From Lachnospiraceae bacterium (GTDB taxonomy: Bacteria; Bacillota; Clostridia; Lachnospirales; Lachnospiraceae): DNA of 9,042 bases. Each line of letters begins with the position of its first letter. Position 1 is the stretch's first letter. This document shows positions 1 through 6,515 of the stretch, in pieces. The notes under the pieces are model-generated. The model ran no database searches. It was not told where the DNA came from and worked only from the letters and a program-made list of their open reading frames with translations. The position numbers and the translations under genes were made by a program. Location: NCBI GenBank assembly GCA_900752065.1, contig CAADTT010000040.1, positions 1 to 9,042 on the forward strand, in the 5' to 3' direction.

Positions 1-97
1 ATGTGGATAACCCATTCAAAAAATAGAGAGAATGGTGAAAAAAAAGCATTTTTATAATATCGGCAGGCTAAAAGATATATTTACCTTTCAATGCTGA
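1..97 (+). repeat. Left copy of a ~95-bp inverted repeat
   Basis: This AT-rich segment matches the reverse complement of 8947-9040 along its whole length. The only differences I see are two A-tracts: A6 here against A5, and A8 here against A6. Identity stops at base 97 on the inner side. The outer side is cut by the window edge, so the true length is unknown. It contains a perfect DnaA box (2-10, minus strand) and paired AGCATT/AATGCT arms near its inner half. No ORF lies in it. It ends 16 bp before the -35 box of the aldehyde dehydrogenase promoter. It could be a dispersed regulatory module, the end of a larger repeat, or a miniature mobile element; the sequence does not decide. Confidence 0.95.
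2..10 (-). promoter_or_regulatory. Perfect DnaA box in left repeat
   Basis: Read on the minus strand this is TTATCCACA, the strong DnaA-binding consensus. The same box occurs in the right repeat at 9031-9039. A single 9-mer can arise by chance, but its presence in both copies of the repeat makes it a stable part of that element. Binding by DnaA is inference. Confidence 0.5.
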
Positions 98-113
98 GAC
101 CGTTCAGCCCACA

Positions 114-142
114 TTGACAAACAATTTCTTCATTGTTATACT
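114..142 (+). promoter_or_regulatory. Promoter of aldehyde dehydrogenase gene
   Basis: TTGACA (114-119) and TATACT (137-142) are separated by exactly 17 bp, a near-perfect housekeeping sigma promoter. The expected start point is near 149, which gives a leader of about 83 nt before the chosen start codon at 232. It rules out an in-frame upstream start at 133, which lies inside the promoter. The leader has a small stem, GCTGCA (172-177) with TGCAGC (192-197), ahead of the ribosome binding site. Confidence 0.85.
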
Positions 143-231
143 TGCCTCAATTTGACATCCAAACGGTTGATGCTGCAAGTGGAAAATCCCCTGCAGCGCT
201 TCTGGCGATAGATAGAAAGGACGGAGATTTT

Positions 232-1611
232 ATGACAGAACAGGAAATCATACATCTGATAAAAAAACAACACCGGTATTTTTCTTCAGGAGCCACTCTG
301 GATATTTCATTCCGTATCCGGGCGCTGAACAGGCTGAAGACAGCCATCCTCCTCCACGAAGATGACCTTCACGCCGCCATCCGCAAGGATCTGGGAAAAA
401 GCCGCTTTGAAAGCTACATGTGCGAAACGGGGCTTGTCCTCAGTGAGATCACCTATATGCTCCGGCACATCCGTTCTCTGGCAAAAGAAAAGACCGTAAG
501 GACGCCTCTGTCCCAGTTTCCTTCCCGGAGCTTTAAAAAACCCTCCCCCTATGGGGTAGTTCTGATCATGAGCCCGTGGAATTATCCGTTCCTGCTGACC
601 CTTGATCCTCTGGTAGACGCCATCGCGGCGGGAAATACGGCTGTCATAAAACCAAGTGCCTACTCTCCCGCCACCAGCCGGATCATCACCCGGATCATCC
701 GTGAATGTTTTGACGAGTCCTATGTTTCTGTCGTCACAGGCGGAAGAACAGAAAACACCTGCCTGTTAAACCAATATTTCGACTATATCTTTTTTACCGG
801 AAGCTCCTCTGTCGGCAAAGAGGTGTTGCGGCACGCTTCCTCTCATCTCACGCCCGTCACTCTGGAGCTTGGGGGCAAAAGCCCCTGTATCGTAGAAAAA
901 AGCGCGGATCTGAAGCTGGCGGCAAAACGGATCGTGTTTGGAAAATTTTTAAACTGCGGGCAGACCTGTGTGGCGCCTGACTATATTTACTGCGACCGAA
1001 AGATCAAAGACGCGCTGACAGAACAAATTAAAAAACAGATTTGGAAACAGTTCGGCAGGAATCCTTTAAAGAATCCAGACTACGGAAAAATCATAGGCGA
1101 AAAACATTTTAACCGTATTTTAGGACTGATCGACAGCAAAAAGGTCATCTATGGTGGAAAATACGATGCGCCAAAACAGCAGATCGAGCCGACGGTGATG
1201 GATTCTGTCACCTTTGAGGATGCCGTGATGCAGGAAGAGATTTTTGGTCCCCTGCTTCCCATTCTGACCTACCGGTCACTTGATGAAGCCATTGCGAAGA
1301 TCAACTCCCTGCCCCATCCTCTGGCTCTCTATGTATTTACACGGGATAAGGCTGCCGCCCGAAAAATCACCTCCCGCTGCGGTTTCGGCGGCGGCTGTAT
1401 CAACGATACCGTCATCCACCTCGCCACCAGTGAGATGGGTTTCGGCGGCTTTGGGGAGAGCGGCATGGGAAGCTACCACGGCAAAGCGGGATTTGACACC
1501 TTTTCCCATGATAAAAGTATCGTAGATAAGAAGCTGTGGCTGGACCTGCCCATGCGGTACCAGCCCTACCGGAAGATCAACGAAAAACTGATCCGCCGGT
1601 TTCTTAGATAA
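232..1611 (+). CDS. Aldehyde dehydrogenase, ALDH3 family (fatty/aromatic aldehyde type)
   Basis: The 459-residue protein should oxidise an aldehyde to its carboxylic acid with NAD(P)+ in the cytosol. It has the ALDH core: Asn117 in PWNYPF, the nucleotide-binding TGSSSVGKE (189-197), Glu212 in LELGGKSP and the catalytic Cys246 in NCGQTCVAPD. These three residues each sit three positions after Asn114, Glu209 and Cys243 of mammalian ALDH3A1. Together with the short length (other ALDH classes are about 490-500), this places it in the ALDH3/YwdH group. The substrate is unknown; long-chain or aromatic aldehydes are typical of the family. The start at 232 is chosen because AAAGGACGGAG precedes it and the longer in-frame reading begins inside the promoter. 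The C-terminal extension is Lys/Arg-rich without an obvious membrane helix. It stands alone under its own promoter. Confidence 0.95.
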   Translation: MTEQEIIHLIKKQHRYFSSGATLDISFRIRALNRLKTAILLHEDDLHAAIRKDLGKSRFESYMCETGLVLSEITYMLRHIRSLAKEKTVRTPLSQFPSRSFKKPSPYGVVLIMSPWNYPFLLTLDPLVDAIAAGNTAVIKPSAYSPATSRIITRIIRECFDESYVSVVTGGRTENTCLLNQYFDYIFFTGSSSVGKEVLRHASSHLTPVTLELGGKSPCIVEKSADLKLAAKRIVFGKFLNCGQTCVAPDYIYCDRKIKDALTEQIKKQIWKQFGRNPLKNPDYGKIIGEKHFNRILGLIDSKKVIYGGKYDAPKQQIEPTVMDSVTFEDAVMQEEIFGPLLPILTYRSLDEAIAKINSLPHPLALYVFTRDKAAARKITSRCGFGGGCINDTVIHLATSEMGFGGFGESGMGSYHGKAGFDTFSHDKSIVDKKLWLDLPMRYQPYRKINEKLIRRFLR

Positions 1612-1637
1612 GCACCCCTGTAGTTTCTAATGCAGAC

Positions 1638-1666
1638 TTGCCTATCTGCCTCTCTTTTGATAAGAT
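1638..1666 (+). promoter_or_regulatory. Possible promoter for the TSCPD gene
   Basis: TTGCCT (1638-1643) and TAAGAT (1661-1666) are 17 bp apart, and TGA directly before the -10 forms an extended -10 (TGn). Each hexamer matches the consensus at four of six positions. Read-through from the dehydrogenase promoter is also possible because no strong terminator lies between the genes. Confidence 0.4.
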
Positions 1667-1667
1667 T

Positions 1668-1707
1668 AAAAAAACGCAGGCGCAAAGAACATCTGCTCTT
1701 CTGCGCC
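1668..1707 (-). terminator. Hairpin with T-tract on the minus strand, before the TSCPD gene
   Basis: GGCGCA (1679-1684) pairs with TGCGCC (1702-1707), and the stem can extend with AGA/TCT. The seven As at 1668-1674 become a T-tract on the minus strand, so the shape is that of a leftward rho-independent terminator. The only leftward gene upstream is the BofA gene, so transcripts ending here would run antisense through the TSCPD gene. In the rightward transcript the same bases form a leader hairpin 11 nt before the Shine-Dalgarno site. Confidence 0.4.
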
Positions 1708-1732
1708 CGGTCTACAAAAGGAGGAAAATGAT

Positions 1733-1984
1733 ATGTCAACTGCTTACAGAACCCACGGTACCTGCTCCCAGGCGATCCTTCTCGATCTGGACGGCGATGT
1801 CATTAAAAAAGTAGAGTTTATCGGCGGCTGCTCCGGCAACACGCAGGGCGTAGCCAGGCTCGTGGAGGGCATGAAAGCCAAAGATGCCATCGCACGGCTT
1901 GAGGGCATCAAATGCGGCCCCCGCCCCACTTCATGTCCGGATCAGCTTGCGAAAGCGTTGAAGGAAGCGCTTAAAGAAAACTGA
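1733..1984 (+). CDS. Stand-alone TSCPD domain protein (TIGR03905-like, four conserved Cys)
   Basis: This 83-residue protein ends with the signature CGPRPTSCPDQL that names the TSCPD domain. That domain is otherwise found at the C-terminus of B12-dependent ribonucleotide reductases and in related proteins. Four cysteines are present, Cys11, Cys33, Cys61 and Cys68, in THGTCSQ, GGCSGN, IKCGP and TSCPD. They are the right number and kind for a metal site, but binding is inference. The N-terminal half also has GCSGNTQGVARLVEGM, as in the small clostridial family of about 80-90 residues. AAAGGAGGAAAATGAT precedes the ATG, an ideal Shine-Dalgarno at 8 nt spacing. The precise biochemical role of the stand-alone family is not established as far as I know. 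The 3' end overlaps the opposing BofA gene by 14 bp. Confidence 0.93.
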   Translation: MSTAYRTHGTCSQAILLDLDGDVIKKVEFIGGCSGNTQGVARLVEGMKAKDAIARLEGIKCGPRPTSCPDQLAKALKEALKEN

Positions 1985-2234
1985 TCCCATACAGCACTGC
2001 CACGCCGGGAAGCCCAAGCGTCCCGGCCGTGAGCATGCTTACAGGATTCAGCCCCACCGACACATCTACTCCCATTTTTCCCAGGATTACATTTGCTGCA
2101 AAAATCACCGCCACCCCTGTCACCAGCCGCAAAAAGAAATTTTTAAGCACCGTCATTCTTTTCTGCCATCCCGCAATCAGCAGGATAAAAGCGCACACCA
2201 CTGCCAGGCACAGAATTCCCTGCCCCATTTCCAT
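1971..2234 (-). CDS. BofA family membrane protein (pro-sigma-K processing inhibitor-like)
   Basis: The protein has 87 residues, the usual BofA length. It shows hydrophobic segments at about 6-23, 36-51 and 66-87, and the family signature GLNPVSMLTAGTLGLPGVA at 61-79. In Bacillus subtilis, BofA sits in the forespore outer membrane with SpoIVFA and holds the SpoIVFB protease inactive until pro-sigma-K should be cut. Many Clostridia carry a BofA-like protein, sometimes without the full SpoIVF set, so the exact role here is uncertain. The start at 2234 has a G-rich site (GGGGG, 2243-2247 on the opposite strand) 8 nt upstream. A second in-frame ATG two codons later is possible. Its last 14 bp overlap the TSCPD gene tail to tail. 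It is in a separate transcription unit from glgB, with stem-loops between them. Confidence 0.87.
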   Translation of the reverse strand: MEMGQGILCLAVVCAFILLIAGWQKRMTVLKNFFLRLVTGVAVIFAANVILGKMGVDVSVGLNPVSMLTAGTLGLPGVAVLYGISFL

Positions 2235-2288
2235 CTATGAATCCCCCGTCCTTTCCCTTTTCTGTCCTATACTGATATGCAGAAACCC

Positions 2289-2305
2289 AACAGACTATGT
2301 CTGTT
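2289..2305. promoter_or_regulatory. 17-bp palindrome upstream of the BofA gene
   Basis: AACAGACTATGTCTGTT is a perfect 7-bp inverted repeat around a 3-bp centre, 55-71 bp upstream of the BofA start codon. Position and symmetry fit an operator for a dimeric regulator, or a small leader hairpin. The regulator is unknown and I see no clear promoter beside it. Confidence 0.35.
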
Positions 2306-2345
2306 CCCAAATGCGGCTGCCTATTTTATCTGTCGGCTCAATATG

Positions 2346-2364
2346 AAAAACCTGCCGCCGGCAG
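2346..2364 (-). terminator. Second stem-loop downstream of glgB
   Basis: CTGCCGCCGGCAG (2352-2364) is a 5-bp GC stem with a 3-nt loop. Read leftward it is followed by five Ts. It probably backs up the hairpin at 2391-2426, though it lies on the path towards the BofA gene on the same strand. Confidence 0.55.
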
Positions 2365-2390
2365 CTTTTCCTGCATACTCAGGCATACAG

Positions 2391-2426
2391 AAAAAAGCGA
2401 ACCGCAGCAGTTCTGTACGCTTCGCT
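2391..2426 (-). terminator. Terminator of the amylase-glgB operon
   Basis: Read leftward, AGCGAA and TTCGCT (2421-2426 with 2396-2401) form a stem followed directly by six Ts, starting about 10 bp after the glgB stop codon. Partial inner pairing (CG with CG, CAG with CTG) can lengthen the stem. Confidence 0.65.
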
Positions 2427-2437
2427 CTTTCTGTCCT

Positions 2438-4405
2438 TTAAAATTTAAACACTGCCGCTCCATATGCCGGCAGATCATACGCAAAGGAATATTTCTTTCC
2501 GTCACATTCCTTCTCCTGCGCCTTGTAAACCTCCGGCTGCTCCTTGCCGCTGCCGCCAAATTCCTCCGCGTCGCTGTTTAAGATCAGACGATACTGCTTC
2601 TTCTTCGGCACGCCGACGCAGTAGTCCGGTCTTGCCACAGGAGTAAAATTCACCACGAAAAGCAGATTGTTCTTGCCGTCCGCAGAATGGCGCACGAAGC
2701 TGAAAATGCTTCTGTCTCCATCATTTGCATTGATCCACTCAAATCCCTCCGGGTTATTGTCTGCCTGATAGCATGCCGGATTCTCTCTGTACATGTTCAG
2801 GAGGGCACGCACATAATTCTGCAGCTCCTGGTGCTTCTCCTCACTCAAAAGATACCAGTCAAGCTCCCTCGCCTCGCTCCACTCCTGGAACTGGCCAAAC
2901 TCCTGTCCCATAAAGAGCAGCTTCTTTCCGGGATGTCCCATCATAAAGGAATATCCTGCCTTCAGGTTTGCGAACTTGTCCTCGTATAGTCCCGGCATCT
3001 TATTGATCATAGAGCATTTCAGATGCACCACCTCGTCGTGAGAAAGTACCAGGATATATTTCTCCGAATACGCATAAGTCATGGCAAAGGTCATCTTATT
3101 ATGGTTATATTTGCGGAAATACGGATCAAGCTTCATATATTCCAGGAAATCATGCATCCAGCCCATATTCCACTTCATCGAGAATCCCAGACCATCGTCC
3201 TCCGGCCTTCCTGTCACCATCGGCCACGCAGTAGACTCCTCCGCGATCATCATGGTTCCATGATTTCTTCCCAGAACCACGCTGTTCAGATGCTTGAAGA
3301 ACTCGATCGCCTCCAGGTTCTTATTTCCGCCGTACTTGTTCGGCACCCACTGCCCATCCTGTCTTCCGTAATCCAGATAGAGGATTGAAGCCACCGCATC
3401 CACGCGCAGCCCGTCTACATGGAACTGCTCGATCCAGAACAGGGCATTGGCAATCAGGAAATTCTTCACCTCATTTTTCCCGAAGTCAAAGACCTTCGTT
3501 CCCCAGTCCGGATGCTCGCCTTTGCGCGGATCCGCATATTCATAGACAGGCGTTCCGTCAAACTCCGCCAGTCCGTGGGCATCCTTCGGGAAATGAGCCG
3601 GAACCCAGTCCAGAATGACGCCGATCTTATTCTTATGCAGATAATTTACCAGATACATGAAATCTGCCGGTGTGCCGAAACGGGAGGTGGGTGCATAGTA
3701 GCCCGTCACCTGATAACCCCAGGAACCGTCAAAGGGGTGTTCCGCAATCCCCATCAGCTCTACATGGGTATACCCCATATCTTTCACATAATCCGCCAGA
3801 GAATGCGCCAGCTCCTTATAGCTGTAAAATCCATCCTCATCCTCTTCCTTCCAGGGATGTTTCTTCCAGGAACCGGGATGAACCTCATAGATGCTCATAG
3901 GCATCTCATCCACGTTCTGCTTCTCTCTGCGCTTCATCCAGGCGCTGTCGCTCCATTTAAACTTTGTCAGGTCTGCGATCTTCGAAGCATTTCCCGGACG
4001 CATCTCGGAAGAATTTGCAAAAGGATCCGCCTTATAATGCTTCCGGCCGTCTTTCCCGTGAACCAGATATTTGTAAAGCATTCCCACCTTTGCCTCCGGA
4101 ACAAACACCTCATAAATTCCCAGCGGCTCCAGCCTCTTCATGGGAATGTTCTCTTCATCCCAGCCATTAAACTCTCCGATCAGATTTACAGACTCCGCGT
4201 TCGGCGCCCACACAGCAAAGTAAATCCCGGTTTTTCCGTCCCTTTTTGTTTTATGCGCACCCAGCTTTTTATAAATATCATAATGCGTTCCCTGTCCGAA
4301 CAGATACTGATCCAGTTCTCCCACGCATACTTCTTCTTCCTGCATGACCACTGCCGGAGCTTCCGTTTTTTTCACCGATTTCTTTTTTGATGTTCTTTTG
4401 TTCAT
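2438..4405 (-). CDS. glgB: 1,4-alpha-glucan branching enzyme (GH13 with CBM48)
   Basis: The 655-residue cytosolic enzyme cuts alpha-1,4 glucan chains and rejoins them by alpha-1,6 links, forming glycogen branches. After a lysine-rich tail (1-14) comes a CBM48-like domain at about 58-125 (AVWAPNAESVNLIGEFNGW), then the GH13 barrel opened by YEVHPGSW. Catalytic residues are Asp336 in GLRVDAV (nucleophile), Glu389 in IAEESTAWP (acid/base) and Asp457 in VLSHDEV. DWVPAHFPKDAHGL is the typical branching-enzyme loop. The protein is shorter than E. coli GlgB (728), having one N-terminal domain rather than two. The ATG at 4405 is preferred over an in-frame GTG at 4414 because the Shine-Dalgarno GAGGTGG covers 4411-4417, 5 nt before the ATG. 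It lies 15 bp after the amylase gene, so the two share a transcript. No glgC, glgA or glgP is present in the window. Confidence 0.97.
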   Translation of the reverse strand: MNKRTSKKKSVKKTEAPAVVMQEEEVCVGELDQYLFGQGTHYDIYKKLGAHKTKRDGKTGIYFAVWAPNAESVNLIGEFNGWDEENIPMKRLEPLGIYEVFVPEAKVGMLYKYLVHGKDGRKHYKADPFANSSEMRPGNASKIADLTKFKWSDSAWMKRREKQNVDEMPMSIYEVHPGSWKKHPWKEEDEDGFYSYKELAHSLADYVKDMGYTHVELMGIAEHPFDGSWGYQVTGYYAPTSRFGTPADFMYLVNYLHKNKIGVILDWVPAHFPKDAHGLAEFDGTPVYEYADPRKGEHPDWGTKVFDFGKNEVKNFLIANALFWIEQFHVDGLRVDAVASILYLDYGRQDGQWVPNKYGGNKNLEAIEFFKHLNSVVLGRNHGTMMIAEESTAWPMVTGRPEDDGLGFSMKWNMGWMHDFLEYMKLDPYFRKYNHNKMTFAMTYAYSEKYILVLSHDEVVHLKCSMINKMPGLYEDKFANLKAGYSFMMGHPGKKLLFMGQEFGQFQEWSEARELDWYLLSEEKHQELQNYVRALLNMYRENPACYQADNNPEGFEWINANDGDRSIFSFVRHSADGKNNLLFVVNFTPVARPDYCVGVPKKKQYRLILNSDAEEFGGSGKEQPEVYKAQEKECDGKKYSFAYDLPAYGAAVFKF

Positions 4406-4410
4406 CCTTT

Positions 4411-4417
4411 CCACCTC
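4411..4417 (-). promoter_or_regulatory. Ribosome binding site that fixes the glgB start
   Basis: GAGGTGG on the minus strand lies 5 nt before the ATG at 4405. It overlaps the alternative GTG codon at 4414, which therefore cannot use it. It follows the amylase stop codon (4421-4423) by 3 nt. Confidence 0.75.
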
Positions 4418-4420
4418 TGA

Positions 4421-5773
4421 TTATCCTTTTATATTTATCACCATGCTGCCGCAAGCGTTCAGTTCCAAATTCAATCTTCCTCCCTCGATCATCCGTTCCT
4501 CTCCTGTAAATGCATCCTCGCATCTGCCTGCCATCGGTACAGGCACCGACATCTGTACAGGAGATTCATCGTTATTCACTGCCACGATGACTGCCTGATC
4601 TCCCAGGATTCTGGCAAACGCATACTGCCGGTTTGTCAGCACCAGCTCCCGGTATTTTCCATCCGCCAGCACATCATTTCCCTTTCGCAGTTCTCCCAAA
4701 GCTTTGATGTGAGCGGTAAGCTTCGGGTGCTCGTTCTCCTCCTGCATTTTGGAAAGTTCCAGTCTCGGACGCATACCGTCATCGTTTGCCCCCTGCTTCC
4801 TTCCCTCGATCCCCCATTCTGAACCGTAATAGATGGACGGGATTCCGGGCAAAGTATAAAGAAGCGTGTATACCGGATAAATATGATCCTTATTGTTCAG
4901 CTTGCTCATCAGGCGGTCCACGTCATGATTATCCACAAAGGAATACAGCGTCCGCCCTTTATAAATACCGCCATTCTCGTCAAATTCCCGGCGGATCGTA
5001 TGTGCGATCTCAAAATAATTGTGGTCATTATGTCCCGAATACAGCCCCTTGTGCAGCTCATAATTCGTCACAGAATGAAGCATCTCATCGTTTGCCCAGC
5101 GTCCGTAATCTCCGTGGATCACCTCGCCCATCAGCCAGAAATCCTCCTTCTCCTCCGCTGTGATCCGGCGCATCTGCTTCATAAACTCAAAATCCAGGCA
5201 ATCGGCACAGTCCAAACGGATTCCGTCAATATCAAATTCATGAATCCAGAAACGGATCACATCCAGAAGGTAATCTCTAACCTCCTGATTCCAGAGGTTT
5301 AAGTTCGCCAGCTCAAAACAATTTCTCCATGCCTCATATCCGAATCCGTCATTGTACGGGCTGTTCCAGCCAAAGTTCACACCCTTGTACCATCCGCAGT
5401 ATCTGGAGCCTTCCCGGTTCTTTTTGATATCCTCAAATGCAAAAAACTCTCTTCCCGTATGGTTAAACACCCCATCCACCACGACGCGGATTCCCGCCTC
5501 GTGAGAACGTTTTACAAACTCTTTAAAGTCCTCATTATCCCCAAGCCTTCTGTCCACCGTCCGGTAATCCCTGGTGTCATAGCCGTGAGTCGTAGACTCA
5601 AACAGCGGTCCAATGTAGACGGCTGTGACACCCAGTTCCTTCATATGCCCGATCCACGGAAACAGCTCCTGCATCCTGTGGGTTACTTCCTCTTCCCTGT
5701 TTTCCTTTGGCGCACCCGTCAATCCCAAAGGATAGATATGGTAAAAGACTGCCTCGTTGTACCATTTACTCAT
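4421..5773 (-). CDS. Intracellular GH13 alpha-amylase/maltodextrin-type glycosidase
   Basis: The 450-residue protein has no signal peptide, so it should act in the cytosol on maltodextrin or glycogen-derived alpha-1,4 glucans. All four GH13 regions are intact: DGVFNHTG (100-107), GIRLDCAD with nucleophile Asp188, MGEVIHGD with acid/base Glu217, and FVDNHDVDR with Asp284. The barrel opens with FYHIYPLGLTG, and GYDTRDYRTVD at about 64-74 is the usual substrate-site strand. A short all-beta C-terminal domain follows from about 365. There is no starch-binding module. Whether it is an alpha-amylase, a maltogenic amylase or an oligo-glucosidase cannot be told from motifs alone. AGGAGG 8-9 nt upstream of the ATG is a strong Shine-Dalgarno. 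It is the first enzyme gene of a pair with glgB and lies about 100 bp after tetR on the same strand. No clear promoter of its own is seen. Confidence 0.94.
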   Translation of the reverse strand: MSKWYNEAVFYHIYPLGLTGAPKENREEEVTHRMQELFPWIGHMKELGVTAVYIGPLFESTTHGYDTRDYRTVDRRLGDNEDFKEFVKRSHEAGIRVVVDGVFNHTGREFFAFEDIKKNREGSRYCGWYKGVNFGWNSPYNDGFGYEAWRNCFELANLNLWNQEVRDYLLDVIRFWIHEFDIDGIRLDCADCLDFEFMKQMRRITAEEKEDFWLMGEVIHGDYGRWANDEMLHSVTNYELHKGLYSGHNDHNYFEIAHTIRREFDENGGIYKGRTLYSFVDNHDVDRLMSKLNNKDHIYPVYTLLYTLPGIPSIYYGSEWGIEGRKQGANDDGMRPRLELSKMQEENEHPKLTAHIKALGELRKGNDVLADGKYRELVLTNRQYAFARILGDQAVIVAVNNDESPVQMSVPVPMAGRCEDAFTGEERMIEGGRLNLELNACGSMVINIKG

Positions 5774-5801
5774 TGCCTAAACCTCCTGCCTTCTATTAAA
5801 T

Positions 5802-5873
5802 GTAACAGTTCAGCCCGCGCTTAACGAGTCCCACTGGGACTCAGCGCCGCTCAGTCCATATCTGAACTGTTAC
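5802..5873. repeat. 72-bp complex inverted repeat between tetR and the amylase gene
   Basis: GTAACAGTTCAG (5802-5813) and CTGAACTGTTAC (5862-5873) are perfect 12-bp outer arms. Inside, GCGC (5817-5820, 5844-5847) and GAGTCCC/GGGACTC (5826-5832, 5836-5842) make a nested hairpin. A competing stem, GGACTCAGC (5837-5845) with GCTCAGTCC (5849-5857), has one mismatch and shares bases with the first. The outer arm supplies the tetR stop codon (5870-5872). There is no T-tract on either side, so it is not a classic terminator. Its layout resembles dispersed REP/ERIC-like intergenic elements. It would form a strong hairpin in a tetR-amylase read-through transcript, 20 nt before the amylase Shine-Dalgarno site. 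Confidence 0.9.
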
Positions 5874-6445
5874 GTAAAAATCCCATACATAAACTGATTC
5901 ACAAGAGAACGCTTCGTCTCCTCCTCCACCATGCCCCCGCCTTCCCCGGCGCTGCACATGTGCAGAATATAATGATTCAGAATCCCCAGAAATCCTATAG
6001 CAAACTGCTCCTGCCTTCCCCTGATATTTCCAAGCTGCGGCGTCGCTTCTTCAAAAAAACGCACAGCAATGTCAAACAGTTCCGCCACTACCGGACGGAC
6101 GGCCTGATATGCTTCATTTTCCCTCGCAGAGTAAAAAAGCGCCATCATCAGCGTATACATCTTTCTGTTCGCATTTGCAATATCGATCAGACGGGATGCC
6201 ATCCGGTACAGCGTCTCCGGAACATCGCCGTGATAATCCGCCGCCTTACGCATAGCATCATTTACGGTAGACATTTTTTCCTTCATAAGTGTCTCCAGAA
6301 GCCCGTATTTGCTGCCAAAATAATAATACAGCGTAGGCTTTGTCACTCCCGCTTTTTCTGCGATCTCCTGAACACCTACCGCATCATATCCTCTCGCATA
6401 GAACAAATCCAGGGCGCACTGCATGATCTTCTCCCTGTTCTCCAT
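5870..6445 (-). CDS. TetR/AcrR family transcriptional regulator
   Basis: The 191-residue protein is of normal TetR length. The N-terminal helix-turn-helix is clear at about 6-52: REKIMQCALDLFYARGYDAV, then VQEIAEKAGVTKPTLYYYFGSKYGLLETLM. The C-terminal half (55-191) is helical and variable and gives no hint of the ligand. The start is set at 6445 (MENREKI) because GAGGG lies 5 nt upstream. The longer in-frame reading to 6544 would translate across its own promoter and operator. The promoter contains a 16-bp palindrome over the -10 box, typical of autorepression. The gene precedes the amylase and glgB genes on the same strand, so they may belong to its regulon. That link is inference, because AcrR-like members often act on distant efflux genes. 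Its stop codon lies inside the 72-bp inverted repeat. Confidence 0.95.
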   Translation of the reverse strand: MENREKIMQCALDLFYARGYDAVGVQEIAEKAGVTKPTLYYYFGSKYGLLETLMKEKMSTVNDAMRKAADYHGDVPETLYRMASRLIDIANANRKMYTLMMALFYSARENEAYQAVRPVVAELFDIAVRFFEEATPQLGNIRGRQEQFAIGFLGILNHYILHMCSAGEGGGMVEEETKRSLVNQFMYGIFT

Positions 6446-6515
6446 AGCCGCCCTCACTTCCTTTCCTTCGGCTGCTCTTTTATCTGCGTAATATGAGATT
6501 TCTCTCCTTACTGTG

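Noticed and set aside
152..161. Shared TTTGACATCC in the dehydrogenase leader and the right-hand promoter
   Set aside because: It is a 10-bp match at different positions relative to the start points with no further similarity, so chance is likely.
133..231. 33-residue N-terminal extension of the aldehyde dehydrogenase
   Set aside because: It begins inside the -10 region of a consensus promoter and lacks a ribosome binding site. ALDH3 homology begins after 232.
1632..1660. Terminator after the aldehyde dehydrogenase gene
   Set aside because: Only a 5-bp GCAGA/TCTGC stem with an interrupted T-rich tail. It is too weak to call and overlaps the possible TSCPD promoter.
2265..2300. Sigma-E-type promoter for the BofA gene
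   Set aside because: Some ATA and CATAT-like bases are present, but the spacing and -10 match are too poor to support it.
3419..4390. Long 323-codon open frame opposite glgB
   Set aside because: It is the antisense shadow of a strongly supported glgB. The translation is Arg/His/Ile-rich without domains and there is no Shine-Dalgarno or promoter for it.
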